From the NCBI GenBank assembly GCA_900547585.1, contig URHD01000001.1, positions 1 to 61,244 on the forward strand: DNA of 61,244 nt, written 5' to 3'. The notes under the pieces were generated by a model. It was given only the letters and a program-made list of their open reading frames with translations, was not told the DNA's origin and searched no databases. The stretch comes from an uncultured bacterium. Lineage in GTDB: Bacteria; Cyanobacteriota; Vampirovibrionia; Gastranaerophilales; Gastranaerophilaceae. Shown in pieces: positions 51,436 through 60,256 of the stretch. Position numbers and translations under genes: made by a program. Position 1 is the stretch's first letter; every line of letters begins with the position of its first letter.

Positions 51436-52227
51436 ATGTTACTAACATCTAGCAAAAAAGGCTTCACACTTGCGGAAGTTTTGCTTGTTCTGGTGATTAT
51501 AGGCGTTATAGCGGCTCTTACTATCCCGAATCTCACTGCAAGCAGTGATTTGGCAGCAAATATTGCAGGCACCAAAAAAGCTCATTCAACCCTGAACCAG
51601 GCACTGGAAAAAACCAAAGCAACTTTCGGTCATTATCCCAGATGCTACTACTGGAACGGAAATAACCCAAATACTGATGTAACTGTACAATGCCGCTATG
51701 AAGGAAGCAACGAATGCACATACTACACGGTAAACAAAGCAACCGGTGAAGAAAAAAAGGGCGTACCAGCCAACTGGAACGGAAACTATGCTGATTGCGC
51801 AGAATTTTTTCAAGAGTTTTTCAAAAATTTAAACATACAAAAAGAATGCAAAAGAGGCGCCCTTGCTGATGGCTGCATTGACAGCAGCTTAAAGGGAATA
51901 GACGGAGTAAGAACTGATAGTGGAGCATCTGCTGACGATGCACAAAAAGCAACAAGCGGTTGTGCAGGTTACAGAACAGCAAATATCCGCAGCAACACAT
52001 ATGCCAAAGTTCTTGGCGATGGAATGGTTATTATTCCTTATTCAATTACAGGTTCACCAATTATCCTCGTAGATGTAAACGGAAAACGCGGCCCCAACAA
52101 ATTGGGCTATGATTTATCTATGTTCCAGCTCAAAGGGGATAATGAAGATTCAGCCTGGTACCCTGGAGGCTGTGAAGCTGTTGCAAAAGGCGGTTTGTCA
52201 ACGCAGGCCAAATTATTGCACAAATAA
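51436..52227 (+). CDS. Type IV prepilin with Cys-rich Ca-loop C-terminal domain (263 aa)
   Basis: Prepilin signal KKGFTLAEVLLVLVIIGVIAALTIPNL: cleavage after Gly, Phe1, Glu5. The exported part holds at least nine Cys (PRCYYW, QCRYEG, NECTYY, ADCAEF, KECKRG, DGCIDS, SGCAGY, GGCEAV) and ILVDVNGKRGPNKLGYDLSMF. It shares architecture with the preceding 205 aa prepilin but is longer, so the two are probably a duplicated pair. GAAAGCGAGG precedes the ATG at 51436. Pilus or secretion partner genes are not in the window. Confidence 0.88.
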   Translation: MLLTSSKKGFTLAEVLLVLVIIGVIAALTIPNLTASSDLAANIAGTKKAHSTLNQALEKTKATFGHYPRCYYWNGNNPNTDVTVQCRYEGSNECTYYTVNKATGEEKKGVPANWNGNYADCAEFFQEFFKNLNIQKECKRGALADGCIDSSLKGIDGVRTDSGASADDAQKATSGCAGYRTANIRSNTYAKVLGDGMVIIPYSITGSPIILVDVNGKRGPNKLGYDLSMFQLKGDNEDSAWYPGGCEAVAKGGLSTQAKLLHK

Positions 52228-53085
52228 TCAGCTTACAAAGCAGTTTGTAACGCTGTGCATATACTCAATAATCTGAGAAAAATATTCAAGTGAGGCGGCT
52301 CCGTTAATAATGAGATCCGCCTCATTTTTTGATGGACGGATATGTTTTTTTGCAGCTTCTGTGACATAATCCCAGTGTTTTAGCGCGTTTTCTTCATCCT
52401 GATTGCGTTTTTGAGCCCTTTCCAGGAACCATTTTTTCTGAATTTTGGGGTCGATGTCTATATAAATTTTTACGTCAAAAATATCCCTGATTCCAGGATA
52501 CATAGCAGCCATTCCCTCAACAACAATAAGCTTTTCAGCCGAAATAGGTATTGAATCGGGCACACTCACGCCGGTTCCGTTAATCTGATACTCGGGTGCC
52601 ATTATATTTTCACCGTTTGAGAGTTTTATCAAATGTTCTTTTAATAATTCAAGCTGGAAGTTTTCCGGAGCATCAACATCATATCCGTTGTCGCGAAGAG
52701 CATCAAATGTTCCGTATTTTTTTATCAGGGCAGAGATATCGTTAAAATAATTATCAATACTCAAATATTCAAGGGGAAAATTCAAATCAATGCTGGTTTT
52801 TTTTATGCAGCGGCAAATAGTCGTTTTTCCGCTCGCCGATTCGCCTGTAACGCCGATAAGAATACGTTTTTGAGGTTGTTCAATCAGGCGTCTTGAGAAT
52901 TTGCTGATAAAATTGGGGTTTACCTCTAAAAACAGCGGGGTTTCGGTTTTTTTATCCCTTTGAAGAATTTGTTTAAACTTGGTTTGCAGATAAAACGCGA
53001 GGAACTCTCTGCCGGTTTTTTTAGAAAAATCAGGTTTAATAATTTTATCTGTTGTTAATGATTGTTTTTCCATCAGCATTTGCAT
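52228..53085 (-). CDS. Uridine kinase/phosphoribulokinase-family P-loop kinase
   Basis: 285 aa P-loop kinase. A ~75-residue N-terminal extension (YLQTKFKQILQRDKKTETPLFLEVNPN...) precedes Walker A GESASGKT, LSIDNYFND (Mg/substrate Asp) and KLIVVEGMAAMYPGIRD, the family block. It phosphorylates uridine, or another small molecule; the N-terminal part is not in usual Udk. GACGGAT is a weak ribosome-binding site before the M-Q-M starts. It converges on the prepilin with a 1 nt gap. Confidence 0.78.
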   Translation of the reverse strand: MQMLMEKQSLTTDKIIKPDFSKKTGREFLAFYLQTKFKQILQRDKKTETPLFLEVNPNFISKFSRRLIEQPQKRILIGVTGESASGKTTICRCIKKTSIDLNFPLEYLSIDNYFNDISALIKKYGTFDALRDNGYDVDAPENFQLELLKEHLIKLSNGENIMAPEYQINGTGVSVPDSIPISAEKLIVVEGMAAMYPGIRDIFDVKIYIDIDPKIQKKWFLERAQKRNQDEENALKHWDYVTEAAKKHIRPSKNEADLIINGAASLEYFSQIIEYMHSVTNCFVS

Positions 53086-53160
53086 ATCCGTCTAAAGTGC
53101 CTCAATTTTGAAATTTGCTGTTTTGTTAAAAAAGTTTAACAAAAACCTGTTTTTAATTGC

Positions 53161-53257
53161 TGTCATTCCCAACTTGGCTGGGAATCCCACGCGGCGGGTC
53201 TTTGTCTTTATTTTTGACCGGCTTTCGCCGGAGATTCCCGTTTTCACGGGGATGACA
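53161..53257. repeat. REP-like palindromic repeat
   Basis: TGTCATTCCC ... GGGAATCCC and GATTCCCG...CGGGGATGACA form nested inverted repeats (outer TGTCAT/ATGACA, inner TTCCC/GGGAA and CCGGC/GCCGG). This pattern is common to bacterial REP/BOX-type elements. No function assigned. Confidence 0.6.
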
Positions 53258-53282
53258 TCTGGCTTTTGGCGCTTAAAGGTGG

Positions 53283-54551
53283 TTAGCGCACTTCATCGGG
53301 CGGCAAATCACCCATCACGACCGCCATTTCCTGTGCATCAAGGTTGAATGCCGTATGCAGCGCCGCTATTGCCGCGTTAGACTGATTTTTTTCTACCAGA
53401 CAGCTGATTTTGATTTCACTTGTAGAAATCATCTTGATATTGATTCCGCTTTCAGCCAGAGCCTTGAACATTGAAGCCGCAATACCAGGTCTGTCAACCA
53501 TTCCAGCGCCTACAATTGACACTTTTGCAATATCTTCATCAACAAGCACGCCGGATGCACCGATTTCTTTTATAACATTTTTAACAATGCTCATTGTTTT
53601 GTCATAATCAGAAGCATCAACGGTAAAAGCAATGTCATTTGTGTCATCGCTTCTGCCGTAAGACTGGATAATCATATCAACGCTGACATCATCTTTTGAA
53701 AGCGCCTCAAAAATCTTTGCCGCATTACCCGGTCTGTCCGGAACTTCACAAATTACTATTCTTATTTGTGACAAATCGGAGGCTACGCCCGCGACCGGTT
53801 TATAAATTTCCATATCTTCCACTCCTGTTATATAAGTTCCTAAATCATCAAGTTTAAATGTGCTTCTTACACGCATAGGGACTTTGAACTGTTTTGCGGT
53901 TTCAACCGAGCGCGGATGAAGCACATTTGCGCCTACATGGGCGAGTTCAAGCATTTCTTCATAAGAAATTTCATCAAGTTTTGTAGCTTTGGGCACAATT
54001 CTGGGGTCTGTAGTATAAACGCCCTCTACATCGGTATAAATATCACATCTTTCTGCGTGTAAAGCGCCTGCAATAGCAACAGCCGAAGTATCCGAGCCGC
54101 CGCGGCCTAAAGTCGTGATTTCGCCGTCGGGTGTAACGCCCTGAAAACCGGCTACCACGATAATTTTACCCTCTTCAAGGTGCTGTTTTAATTTATTAGT
54201 TTTAATATCAACAATTCTTGCTTTTGTGTGAATACATTCGGTAATAATGCCGACCTGCATTGCGTTCATGCTGACCGCTTTATGTCCCTGCGCCTGGATT
54301 GCCATAGCCAGCAGCGCAATAGAAACCTGTTCACCTGTAGCAAGGAGCATATCCATTTCGCGTGAATCAGGGGTCGGAGTGATGTCTTTTGCAAGTTTTA
54401 CGAGGTAATCTGTTGTGTGTCCCATCGCCGAAACTACCACGATTACGTCATTTCCGTTATTTTTTTCCCTTATGACGGCTTTAGCAACATTTTTTATTTT
54501 TTCGGGGTCCGCAACAGAGGTTCCGCCGAATTTTTGAACTATTATTCCCAC
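53283..54551 (-). CDS. lysC: Aspartokinase
   Basis: 422 aa. Catalyses aspartate to aspartyl-phosphate, first step to lysine, threonine and methionine. Kinase core KFGGTSVAD, VSAMGHTTD, LATGEQVS, GRGGSDTSAVA; C-terminal tandem ACT domains with IRIVICEVPDRPGNAAKIF and VSIVGAGMVDRPGIAASMF for feedback inhibition. Start is GTG at 54551 with AGAGG upstream, 10 nt after the TPR gene stop, so it is probably co-transcribed. No lysC leader is seen. Confidence 0.95.
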   Translation of the reverse strand: MGIIVQKFGGTSVADPEKIKNVAKAVIREKNNGNDVIVVVSAMGHTTDYLVKLAKDITPTPDSREMDMLLATGEQVSIALLAMAIQAQGHKAVSMNAMQVGIITECIHTKARIVDIKTNKLKQHLEEGKIIVVAGFQGVTPDGEITTLGRGGSDTSAVAIAGALHAERCDIYTDVEGVYTTDPRIVPKATKLDEISYEEMLELAHVGANVLHPRSVETAKQFKVPMRVRSTFKLDDLGTYITGVEDMEIYKPVAGVASDLSQIRIVICEVPDRPGNAAKIFEALSKDDVSVDMIIQSYGRSDDTNDIAFTVDASDYDKTMSIVKNVIKEIGASGVLVDEDIAKVSIVGAGMVDRPGIAASMFKALAESGINIKMISTSEIKISCLVEKNQSNAAIAALHTAFNLDAQEMAVVMGDLPPDEVR

Positions 54552-54561
54552 ATTTGCCTCT

Positions 54562-56256
54562 TTATGATGTTATCAAGTCTGCCAGTTTGCTTTTTATGTC
54601 ATCCACTTGTATGTTATTATACCGCTCTAAAAATTTATTACAATATAAAAGCGCATTTTTTACTTCATATGATGCAACATTTGGCTCCAAAAAGCGCTCA
54701 AGTATTCGATTTTGCAAGGAAATAAACTCAGGCATCTCCCCGAACTGCTCCATCGACGCATCCAGCTCAAAAACAGAATCAGAAAGCCGTCCCAGCCCCA
54801 GATACGTTTCAGCGAGCGCAAAATGAGCATAAACAAAGGACGGATTAATGCTTAAAGTTTTGTTAAACTTCTTCAAAGCGCCCTCAAAATCGCCTGTTTT
54901 AAGAAGAATTGCCCCGTAAGCAAAAGCCGTTTCGGCAGAATTTTTTTGCATCAGATAGGCACTTCTTGCCTTACGCAGCGCTTCCTGCTCATCGCCGGTT
55001 TCCAAAAGAAGATTCGCAAAATTGATATAAGCCTGCAAAAACTGCGGATTGTACTCAATGCATTTTTTGTAAAACTCCTTAGCCTGCTCAAAATCGCCTT
55101 TTTTGTAATAACAGTTGGCAAGATTGAAATAAATATGCCGCGCTTTTTTATTTGTCTCAAGAGCCCGCCCGTAATACGCAAGCGCGCCGTCAAAATCAGC
55201 TCTGTCGTACATAATCGTCGCAAGATTGAAAAGAGCCTGCGAATGTGCGGGATTTAGCTCAAGAACCTTATGAAAAAACTTCTCCGCTTCCTCTTTTTCG
55301 CCGGACAGAAGGAAATTTGTGCCCAGATTGAACATAATCATCTCATTTCCGGGCATTATGACAAAAGCCTTGTAAAGCTTTTCGCGGGCTTCTTCAAGAT
55401 GGTTAAACCGCTGAAGCGCGCAGCCCCAGTTTGCATAAAATGACGGAGACAAATCAGCATTTTGTGCACATTTTTCAAAGGTTTCAAGACATTCACGCTC
55501 ACGGCAGGATTTTAGATAGGCTTCCGCAAGAATCACGTAGGGTTCTTGTTTTGCCGCGTCATGTGAAATCGCTTTTTGGGCATAATTGATTGTATTTTCA
55601 TACTTTTCAAGTTTTGCAAAACAAACAGCCAGATAATAGTAGGTTTTGTAGTTATTTTCGTCAAAAACCAGACAGTGGTTGAATTTGTTCACGGCCTCTT
55701 CATAACGGCCATCCTCAAGCAGCAAAAGTCCCCACAAAAACGGGGTAGTTGTGTTCATGGGGTCAAGCGCGACCGCCTTTTGAAACTTTTTTTCCGCCTC
55801 TTTATTTTTTCCGTATTTTGCGAGCGAAATTCCCCAGTTCAGGTAGATTTCGGGGTTTCTTGAATCGTATTTTTGCGCCTCATTGTACAATTCCACGGCG
55901 CCTTTCATATCCCCGATTTCTGACAGGGCAGAAGCCCAGAGTGCGTATGCTTTTGAGTTCAAACGGTCAATTTTGACTGCTTTTTTAAAATTTTTGATTG
56001 CTTCTGTAAATTTCTGCTGTTTTAAAAGCGCAATTCCCATATTTATGTACGCTGCGGGGTTGTTGTTCGCCATCATGATTGCCGTATTGAATTTTTCCAT
56101 TGCACAATCAAGCTCGCCAAGATTTGCAAGGTGAATTCCCCAGTTTAAATAGGCGCTCGAGGGCATTTCTGTGGTAACTGTCAACTTTTCGTAATTGCTG
56201 ACAAATTTATCGAATTTTTTGACTCCGTCAAGAATTTTATTTACTTTTTCTTTCAT
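54562..56256 (-). CDS. Large TPR protein (564 aa), predicted leaderless
   Basis: No membrane segment or signal. About 14 tetratricopeptide repeats run through nearly the full length (e.g. AYINMGIALLKQQKFTEAIKNF, YANWGCALQRFNHLEEAREKLY, AYINFANLLLETGDEQEALRKA). Repeated 'LNWGI.LA..G' phrases are a lineage-typical variant of the TPR. The ATG at 56256 lies 7 nt behind a TATGAT -10, with no Shine-Dalgarno; longer frames (to 56283) exist. It is upstream of lysC. No partner can be named. Confidence 0.85.
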   Translation of the reverse strand: MKEKVNKILDGVKKFDKFVSNYEKLTVTTEMPSSAYLNWGIHLANLGELDCAMEKFNTAIMMANNNPAAYINMGIALLKQQKFTEAIKNFKKAVKIDRLNSKAYALWASALSEIGDMKGAVELYNEAQKYDSRNPEIYLNWGISLAKYGKNKEAEKKFQKAVALDPMNTTTPFLWGLLLLEDGRYEEAVNKFNHCLVFDENNYKTYYYLAVCFAKLEKYENTINYAQKAISHDAAKQEPYVILAEAYLKSCRERECLETFEKCAQNADLSPSFYANWGCALQRFNHLEEAREKLYKAFVIMPGNEMIMFNLGTNFLLSGEKEEAEKFFHKVLELNPAHSQALFNLATIMYDRADFDGALAYYGRALETNKKARHIYFNLANCYYKKGDFEQAKEFYKKCIEYNPQFLQAYINFANLLLETGDEQEALRKARSAYLMQKNSAETAFAYGAILLKTGDFEGALKKFNKTLSINPSFVYAHFALAETYLGLGRLSDSVFELDASMEQFGEMPEFISLQNRILERFLEPNVASYEVKNALLYCNKFLERYNNIQVDDIKSKLADLITS

Positions 56257-56263
56257 ACTAACA

Positions 56264-56269
56264 ATCATA
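56264..56269 (-). promoter_or_regulatory. -10 box before the TPR gene (leaderless layout)
   Basis: TATGAT on the minus strand, then TGTTAGT and the ATG. -35 not clear. Weaker than the three strong cases but of the same spacing class. Confidence 0.35.
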
Positions 56270-56307
56270 TAAGTTTTTTTCAATAAATTCCGTGCTAATC
56301 CCCAATT

Positions 56308-56856
56308 TCACGCAGAACCGGCTTCCGCGCCGCAAGCCTGCTGCACTAAATCGCCGGCAGTTTGTGTTTTCAAATCGACCAGAGTGTCAACAACCTCTCT
56401 GAATGCGCCATCGCCCGCGGAAGCCGCCGTAATTTGAAGATTTTCGAGTTCCAGAACTTTTCTGTTTGCGGATTTTACGGTTACGCTGAAACCCGCGTAT
56501 TTTAAGCATTCAATATCATTGACATCATCGCCCATGTAAAGAATTTCAGAGCGTTTTAGCTCGTTTTTCCCGAGAAGTTCTTCAAGGACGGGAAGTTTGT
56601 TCCTTATTCCCTGAAAAGCACCGGCAAGCTCGAATTTTTCGTTCAAAGTATCAATTGCACCAGCATGCGAGCCCGAAATTATTGCAACGCCGATTCCGTT
56701 TTTAATCGCAACAGAAACGCCCATCAAATCCTTGTAACTGACTTTTTTTGCGGATTTTCCGTCTTCAAAAATGTAGACGGAGTTGTCCGTAAAAATTCCG
56801 TCAAAATCTGAAACAATTAGTTTTATTTCGGGTGATAAATTAAGCGAGCTGGGCAT
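56308..56856 (-). CDS. KdsC-like HAD phosphatase (sialic/ulosonic acid pathway)
   Basis: 182 aa, capless C0-type HAD phosphatase. Motif I SDFDGIFTDNSVYI (nucleophile and acid/base Asp), motif II ISGSHAGAI, motif III/IV YMGDDVNDIECL. KdsC hydrolyses KDO-8-phosphate; close relatives act on KDN- or Neu5Ac-9-phosphate. It starts inside the NeuB gene with a 17 nt overlap, so the phosphatase probably dephosphorylates the product of that synthase. The C-terminal tail is Ala-rich. Confidence 0.85.
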   Translation of the reverse strand: MPSSLNLSPEIKLIVSDFDGIFTDNSVYIFEDGKSAKKVSYKDLMGVSVAIKNGIGVAIISGSHAGAIDTLNEKFELAGAFQGIRNKLPVLEELLGKNELKRSEILYMGDDVNDIECLKYAGFSVTVKSANRKVLELENLQITAASAGDGAFREVVDTLVDLKTQTAGDLVQQACGAEAGSA

Positions 56857-57724
56857 TTTTGACCTTTCTAAGTTTCTTCAAAACAGGTTTTTCACTTTCG
56901 TAAACAACTTTTTTGCCATCTCCGAGCACCACCGGCACACTTCTGATGTCACGAACCATTCTTCTAAGCCCTTCTGCTTCAAGACTTGCCGCCTGATCAG
57001 AGCCCCAGAGGGTTCGATCAAGGGTTATGTGGCGCTCCACAGAAGCAGCGCCGAATGCAGCAGCCAAAACCGACGGCAGATAGCCTTTTTCATGCCCGCT
57101 GTAGCCTATAGGGCAGTCAAAAAGCACCCTGAACTGCTCAATCGCACGAATATTTATTTCTCTGTGCTCGGACGGATAGGTCGAAGTGCAGTGATAAATC
57201 ACCAAATCATCCGTTCCGAGAACATCAACTGCGTGTTTTATTTCTTCCATTGTGCTCATGCCGGTAGAAAGCAGAATTGGCTTGCCTTTTGAGCGTGTAT
57301 AAGCAATCAAATCATCGTCAGTCAGCGACGCGGAGGCAATTTTGTAGCAGGGCGGGTCAAATTGGTCAATAAAATCGACAGAACCCTTATCCCAGCAAGA
57401 TGCAAACCACATGATTTTTTTTGATTTGCAATATTCATCGATTTCCTTGTATTCATCAAAACCGAGCTCCAGTCCGCGTTTCAGGTCGCCGTTTGTTTGT
57501 CCGAAAAAGTTCGGACGTGGCTGGGCGAGCTCTTCCGGCGTATAAACAGCTTCCACAGTCCTTTTCTGGAATTTTACCGCGTCACAGCCGGCTAAAACCG
57601 CTTCATCTATCATTTTTTTAGCCAGATCAACAGAACCGTTGTGATTTATGCCAATTTCCGCGATTACAAAGCAAGGCTCGTTATCGCCAATTATTCTATT
57701 TAAAATCCTAACTTTTTTTCTCAA
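56840..57724 (-). CDS. neuB: NeuB-like N-acetylneuraminate/nonulosonate synthase without SAF domain
   Basis: 294 aa TIM-barrel synthase condensing PEP with a C6 sugar (ManNAc or a phosphorylated relative). Conserved blocks: FVIAEIGINHNGSVDLAKKMID, AVKFQKRTVE, YKIASASLTDDDLI, LLSTGMSTMEEI, GYSGHEKGYLP and ASVERHITLDRTLWGSDQAASLE. Usual NeuB (~345 aa) ends with an antifreeze-like SAF domain; here the protein stops after the barrel. The start is the ATG at 57724, 10 nt past the fliO stop. Confidence 0.85.
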   Translation of the reverse strand: MRKKVRILNRIIGDNEPCFVIAEIGINHNGSVDLAKKMIDEAVLAGCDAVKFQKRTVEAVYTPEELAQPRPNFFGQTNGDLKRGLELGFDEYKEIDEYCKSKKIMWFASCWDKGSVDFIDQFDPPCYKIASASLTDDDLIAYTRSKGKPILLSTGMSTMEEIKHAVDVLGTDDLVIYHCTSTYPSEHREINIRAIEQFRVLFDCPIGYSGHEKGYLPSVLAAAFGAASVERHITLDRTLWGSDQAASLEAEGLRRMVRDIRSVPVVLGDGKKVVYESEKPVLKKLRKVKNAQLA

Positions 57725-57734
57725 TTAAAACCCC

Positions 57735-58214
57735 TTAATTCTTGTATTTTTTGTACAATTGCGCAAGTTCGTCGTCTTTTTCCTCTTTTTGCAGGTCAAA
57801 AGCCGTCTTGCTAAGCTCCTGTGAATGCGAGGAAGCACAATCTTTGTCATAATCTTTTAAAATCGTAATATTATTTTGCGTTGCGCCCACAACAAGGATT
57901 TTGTCATTAAATTCCACGGCATAAAGGTTCTTTTGAGAGCCCAAAGGCAAAGAGGAAACGATTTTAAAGGTATTTTTGCCGGCAAATTTGTCTTTCAGTT
58001 TTGTTTGGTTGACCCTGTTAAGTTTCTGATAAACCCAGCCGGTAAGGTAAATCAGCCCTATAACGAGAATCATGGAAATAACAAGATTAAGCAGGCTGGG
58101 CATGTCTGATTGGGTTTTCATGGCAATTTTCATTGATTCCGGCACGGAAACCGCGCAAAAGCCTGTATTTATGCTAAAAAAAAGTCCGTTTATTAAAAAT
58201 AAAATCTTTTTCAT
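57735..58214 (-). CDS. fliO: FliO-like flagellar export protein
   Basis: 159 aa. One signal-anchor N-terminus (KKILFLINGLFFSINTGFC), a second membrane helix (LLNLVISMILVIGLIYLTGWVYQ) and the conserved FliO cytoplasmic part FKIVSSLPLGSQKNLYAVEFNDKILVVGATQNNITIL. FliO stabilises FliP in the flagellar export gate. No fliP, fliQ, fliR or other flagellar gene is in the window, so it is an isolated copy. Immediately downstream is the NeuB gene. The ATG at 58214 follows AGGGGTAGTTG. Confidence 0.85.
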   Translation of the reverse strand: MKKILFLINGLFFSINTGFCAVSVPESMKIAMKTQSDMPSLLNLVISMILVIGLIYLTGWVYQKLNRVNQTKLKDKFAGKNTFKIVSSLPLGSQKNLYAVEFNDKILVVGATQNNITILKDYDKDCASSHSQELSKTAFDLQKEEKDDELAQLYKKYKN

Positions 58215-58306
58215 CAACTACCCCTGTTTACTGTTAATTAAATTCTAGCATGTTAAAGCCAAAAGAATCCCGAAAAGGGGCGATTTTAAAATAAATTGTT
58301 ACACAT

Positions 58307-58333
58307 AAAAAAAGACGGACTATTGTGTCCGCC
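58307..58333 (-). terminator. Rho-independent terminator after glnA
   Basis: GGCGGAC - ACAATA - GTCCGTC followed by seven T on the minus strand, ~25 nt after the glnA stop. Confidence 0.8.
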
Positions 58334-58357
58334 TTTGTAGTTCTAGCCAAAGATTTA

Positions 58358-59722
58358 TTAATATCTTTCCAGATATCTGTCGAGTTCCCACTGTGAAACG
58401 TAAGTTCGGAATTCATCCCACTCTTTGTATTTTGCTGTGAGAAATTCGTTGAAAATATGTTCACCAAGCGCATTTTTAACAACGTCATTTTTCTCCATAA
58501 GCTGCAAAGCCTCAAGCAGGCTTCCGGGAAGCGTGTCAATTTTGCTTCTTTTTCTTTCTTTGTCGGTCATATCATAAATATTGTGTTCAACGGGGAGCAT
58601 TGGCTCTTTTCTGTTTTTAACGCCATCCATTGCCGCCTGAAGAATCACAGCAAGCGCAAGATAAGGATTGCAGCTCGGGTCGGGAGAACGGAGCTCAACT
58701 CTGGTTGCTTGACCGCGTTTTGCCGGAACTCTTATGAGCGCGCTTCTGTTTGCGTTTGACCATGCGAGATAAACAGGAGCTTCATATCCCGGTACAAGGC
58801 GTTTGTAGCTGTTAACAAGGGGATTTGTAACGGCTGTGAACGCTTTTACGTTGTCCAAAAGCCCGCCAATTACCCAGAGTGCCTCCTGTGAAAGCTTGTA
58901 GGTTCTATCTTCGTCGAGGAAAGCGTTTTTTCCGTCTTTAAAGAGCGAAACATTACAGTGCATTCCAGAACCGTTTATGCCGAAGATAGGTTTTGGCATA
59001 AAAGTAGCGTGAAGTCCGTATTTTGAGGCAACGGCTTTTACCGCATATTTGAAAGTTATGATATTATCGGCACTTGTGAGCGTGTCTGTATATTTAAAAT
59101 CGACTTCATGCTGACCCTGCGCAACTTCGTGGTGGCTGGCTTCGATTTCAAAGCCCATTTTTTGCAAAGTATAAACGATTTCGCCCCTGATGTCTTCGCC
59201 GTGGTCGTCCGGCCCTACATCGTAGTAGCCGGCTTTATCGTGGGTGAGTGTTGTTGCTCTTTTTTCTTCATCGCGTTTAAAAAGGAAAAATTCGGCTTCC
59301 GGTCCGACATTCATGACAAAACCGAGGTCTTTTGCTTCCTGAATTACTCTTTTGAGGTTACATCTGGGGCAGCCTTCAAAGGGTGTTCCGTCAGCGTTGT
59401 GAATATCGCAGATAATTCTTGCAACATTGCCTTCTTCTTTGCTTCGCCAGGGGAGAAGTGCAAAAGTACTTTTATCTGGATAAAAATACATGTCGGAAGT
59501 TTCAATACTTCTGAAGCCTTTGATTGAGGAGCCGTCAAGCATCAGCTCATTGTTGAGAATTTTGTCGATTTGAACGGACGGAATCGCCATATTTTTCACC
59601 TGACCGTTAATATCGACGAATTGCATACGGATAAAGTTAACATGATTTTCTTTTATCAGTTTTTTTATCTCGTCGTTTGTAAGTTCTTTTGATTGTTTCG
59701 GAATGTAGCTAATTGGTGCCAT
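58358..59722 (-). CDS. glnA: Glutamine synthetase, type I
   Basis: 454 aa GSI-alpha length. Makes glutamine from glutamate and ammonia. Beta-grasp domain at the start (NHVNFIRMQFVDINGQVKN), DGSSIKGF, GPEAEFFLF, ASHHEVAQGQHEVDF, HATFMPKPIFGINGSGMH, RSALIRVPAKRGQATRVELRSPDPSCNPYLALA. The Tyr-adenylylation loop of GSI-beta is absent, consistent with control by other means (PII or GlnR-like). AAAGGAG precedes the ATG. Confidence 0.96.
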   Translation of the reverse strand: MAPISYIPKQSKELTNDEIKKLIKENHVNFIRMQFVDINGQVKNMAIPSVQIDKILNNELMLDGSSIKGFRSIETSDMYFYPDKSTFALLPWRSKEEGNVARIICDIHNADGTPFEGCPRCNLKRVIQEAKDLGFVMNVGPEAEFFLFKRDEEKRATTLTHDKAGYYDVGPDDHGEDIRGEIVYTLQKMGFEIEASHHEVAQGQHEVDFKYTDTLTSADNIITFKYAVKAVASKYGLHATFMPKPIFGINGSGMHCNVSLFKDGKNAFLDEDRTYKLSQEALWVIGGLLDNVKAFTAVTNPLVNSYKRLVPGYEAPVYLAWSNANRSALIRVPAKRGQATRVELRSPDPSCNPYLALAVILQAAMDGVKNRKEPMLPVEHNIYDMTDKERKRSKIDTLPGSLLEALQLMEKNDVVKNALGEHIFNEFLTAKYKEWDEFRTYVSQWELDRYLERY

Positions 59723-59769
59723 TTTTTCTCCTTTTCACAGCTTCATGTATTTTGGTTCCTATGTTTTTA

Positions 59770-59798
59770 ATTATCAGTTCATTTTTCCTATGTGTCAA
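59770..59798 (-). promoter_or_regulatory. glnA promoter
   Basis: On the minus strand TTGACA, a 17-base spacer and GATAAT. Start ~59763, leader ~40 nt. Bases 59800-60010 hold only A/T-rich sequence with no ORF; no NtcA-type GTA-N8-TAC site was found. Confidence 0.6.
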
Positions 59799-60011
59799 AC
59801 TGTTTTCAGGATTTTAATCGGCAGGGTTTTAGAAAAATCGTTAAAAAAAGCGGGGATTTTTTTATTATTTTAGTATTTTGAGATTTTCGGGCTGTTTTTT
59901 GCTGCAAAAATAAAAATTATTTATAAAATAATAGAGTTTATTAGAAAAAAATTTTTTGTTTACAAACTAAATATTTATTAATCCCCATCCCCAAACACCC
60001 AAATCACCCAA

Positions 60012-60241
60012 AGTAAAAAGTAAAGAATATTAATTTTTCGACGCCTATTAAGTTCCGCCCCTATGGCGCTGACCTGCGTCAGCTTCGCCGGGGCTACACT
60101 CCGGCTGGCGCAACCTATGAGCGGATTTTTTCGGGAATGAAATTCCCATGCGGAGCTGGAGGTTACTCCGGCGGAGCGGAAAGAATCCAAGACGCGAAGC
60201 GAATTGAGCTAGAAAAATTGATATTCTTTGCTTTTTACGCA
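60012..60241. mobile_element. MITE-like hairpin element with 27 bp inverted ends
   Basis: Left arm 60013-60039 and right arm 60212-60238 pair over 27 bp, the two mismatches becoming U-G in the + strand RNA. Flanks carry the same 11-mer AAATCACCCAA (60001-60011 and ~60242-60252), like a target-site duplication. The ~172 nt interior is GC-rich with further hairpins (GCTGACCTGCGTCAGC, GCCGGGG...CCGGC). No transposase or ORF. Confidence 0.55.
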
Positions 60242-60256
60242 AAATCACCCAACTTC

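Noticed and set aside
53161..53257. CRISPR array
   Set aside because: Only a single palindromic repeat, with no regularly spaced direct repeats or spacers; no cas genes in the window.
60048..60248. Minus-strand ORFs of 66-70 codons within the GC-rich interior of the 60 kb element
   Set aside because: They run through paired arms and hairpins, have no ribosome-binding site, and their composition follows the repeat rather than coding sequence.
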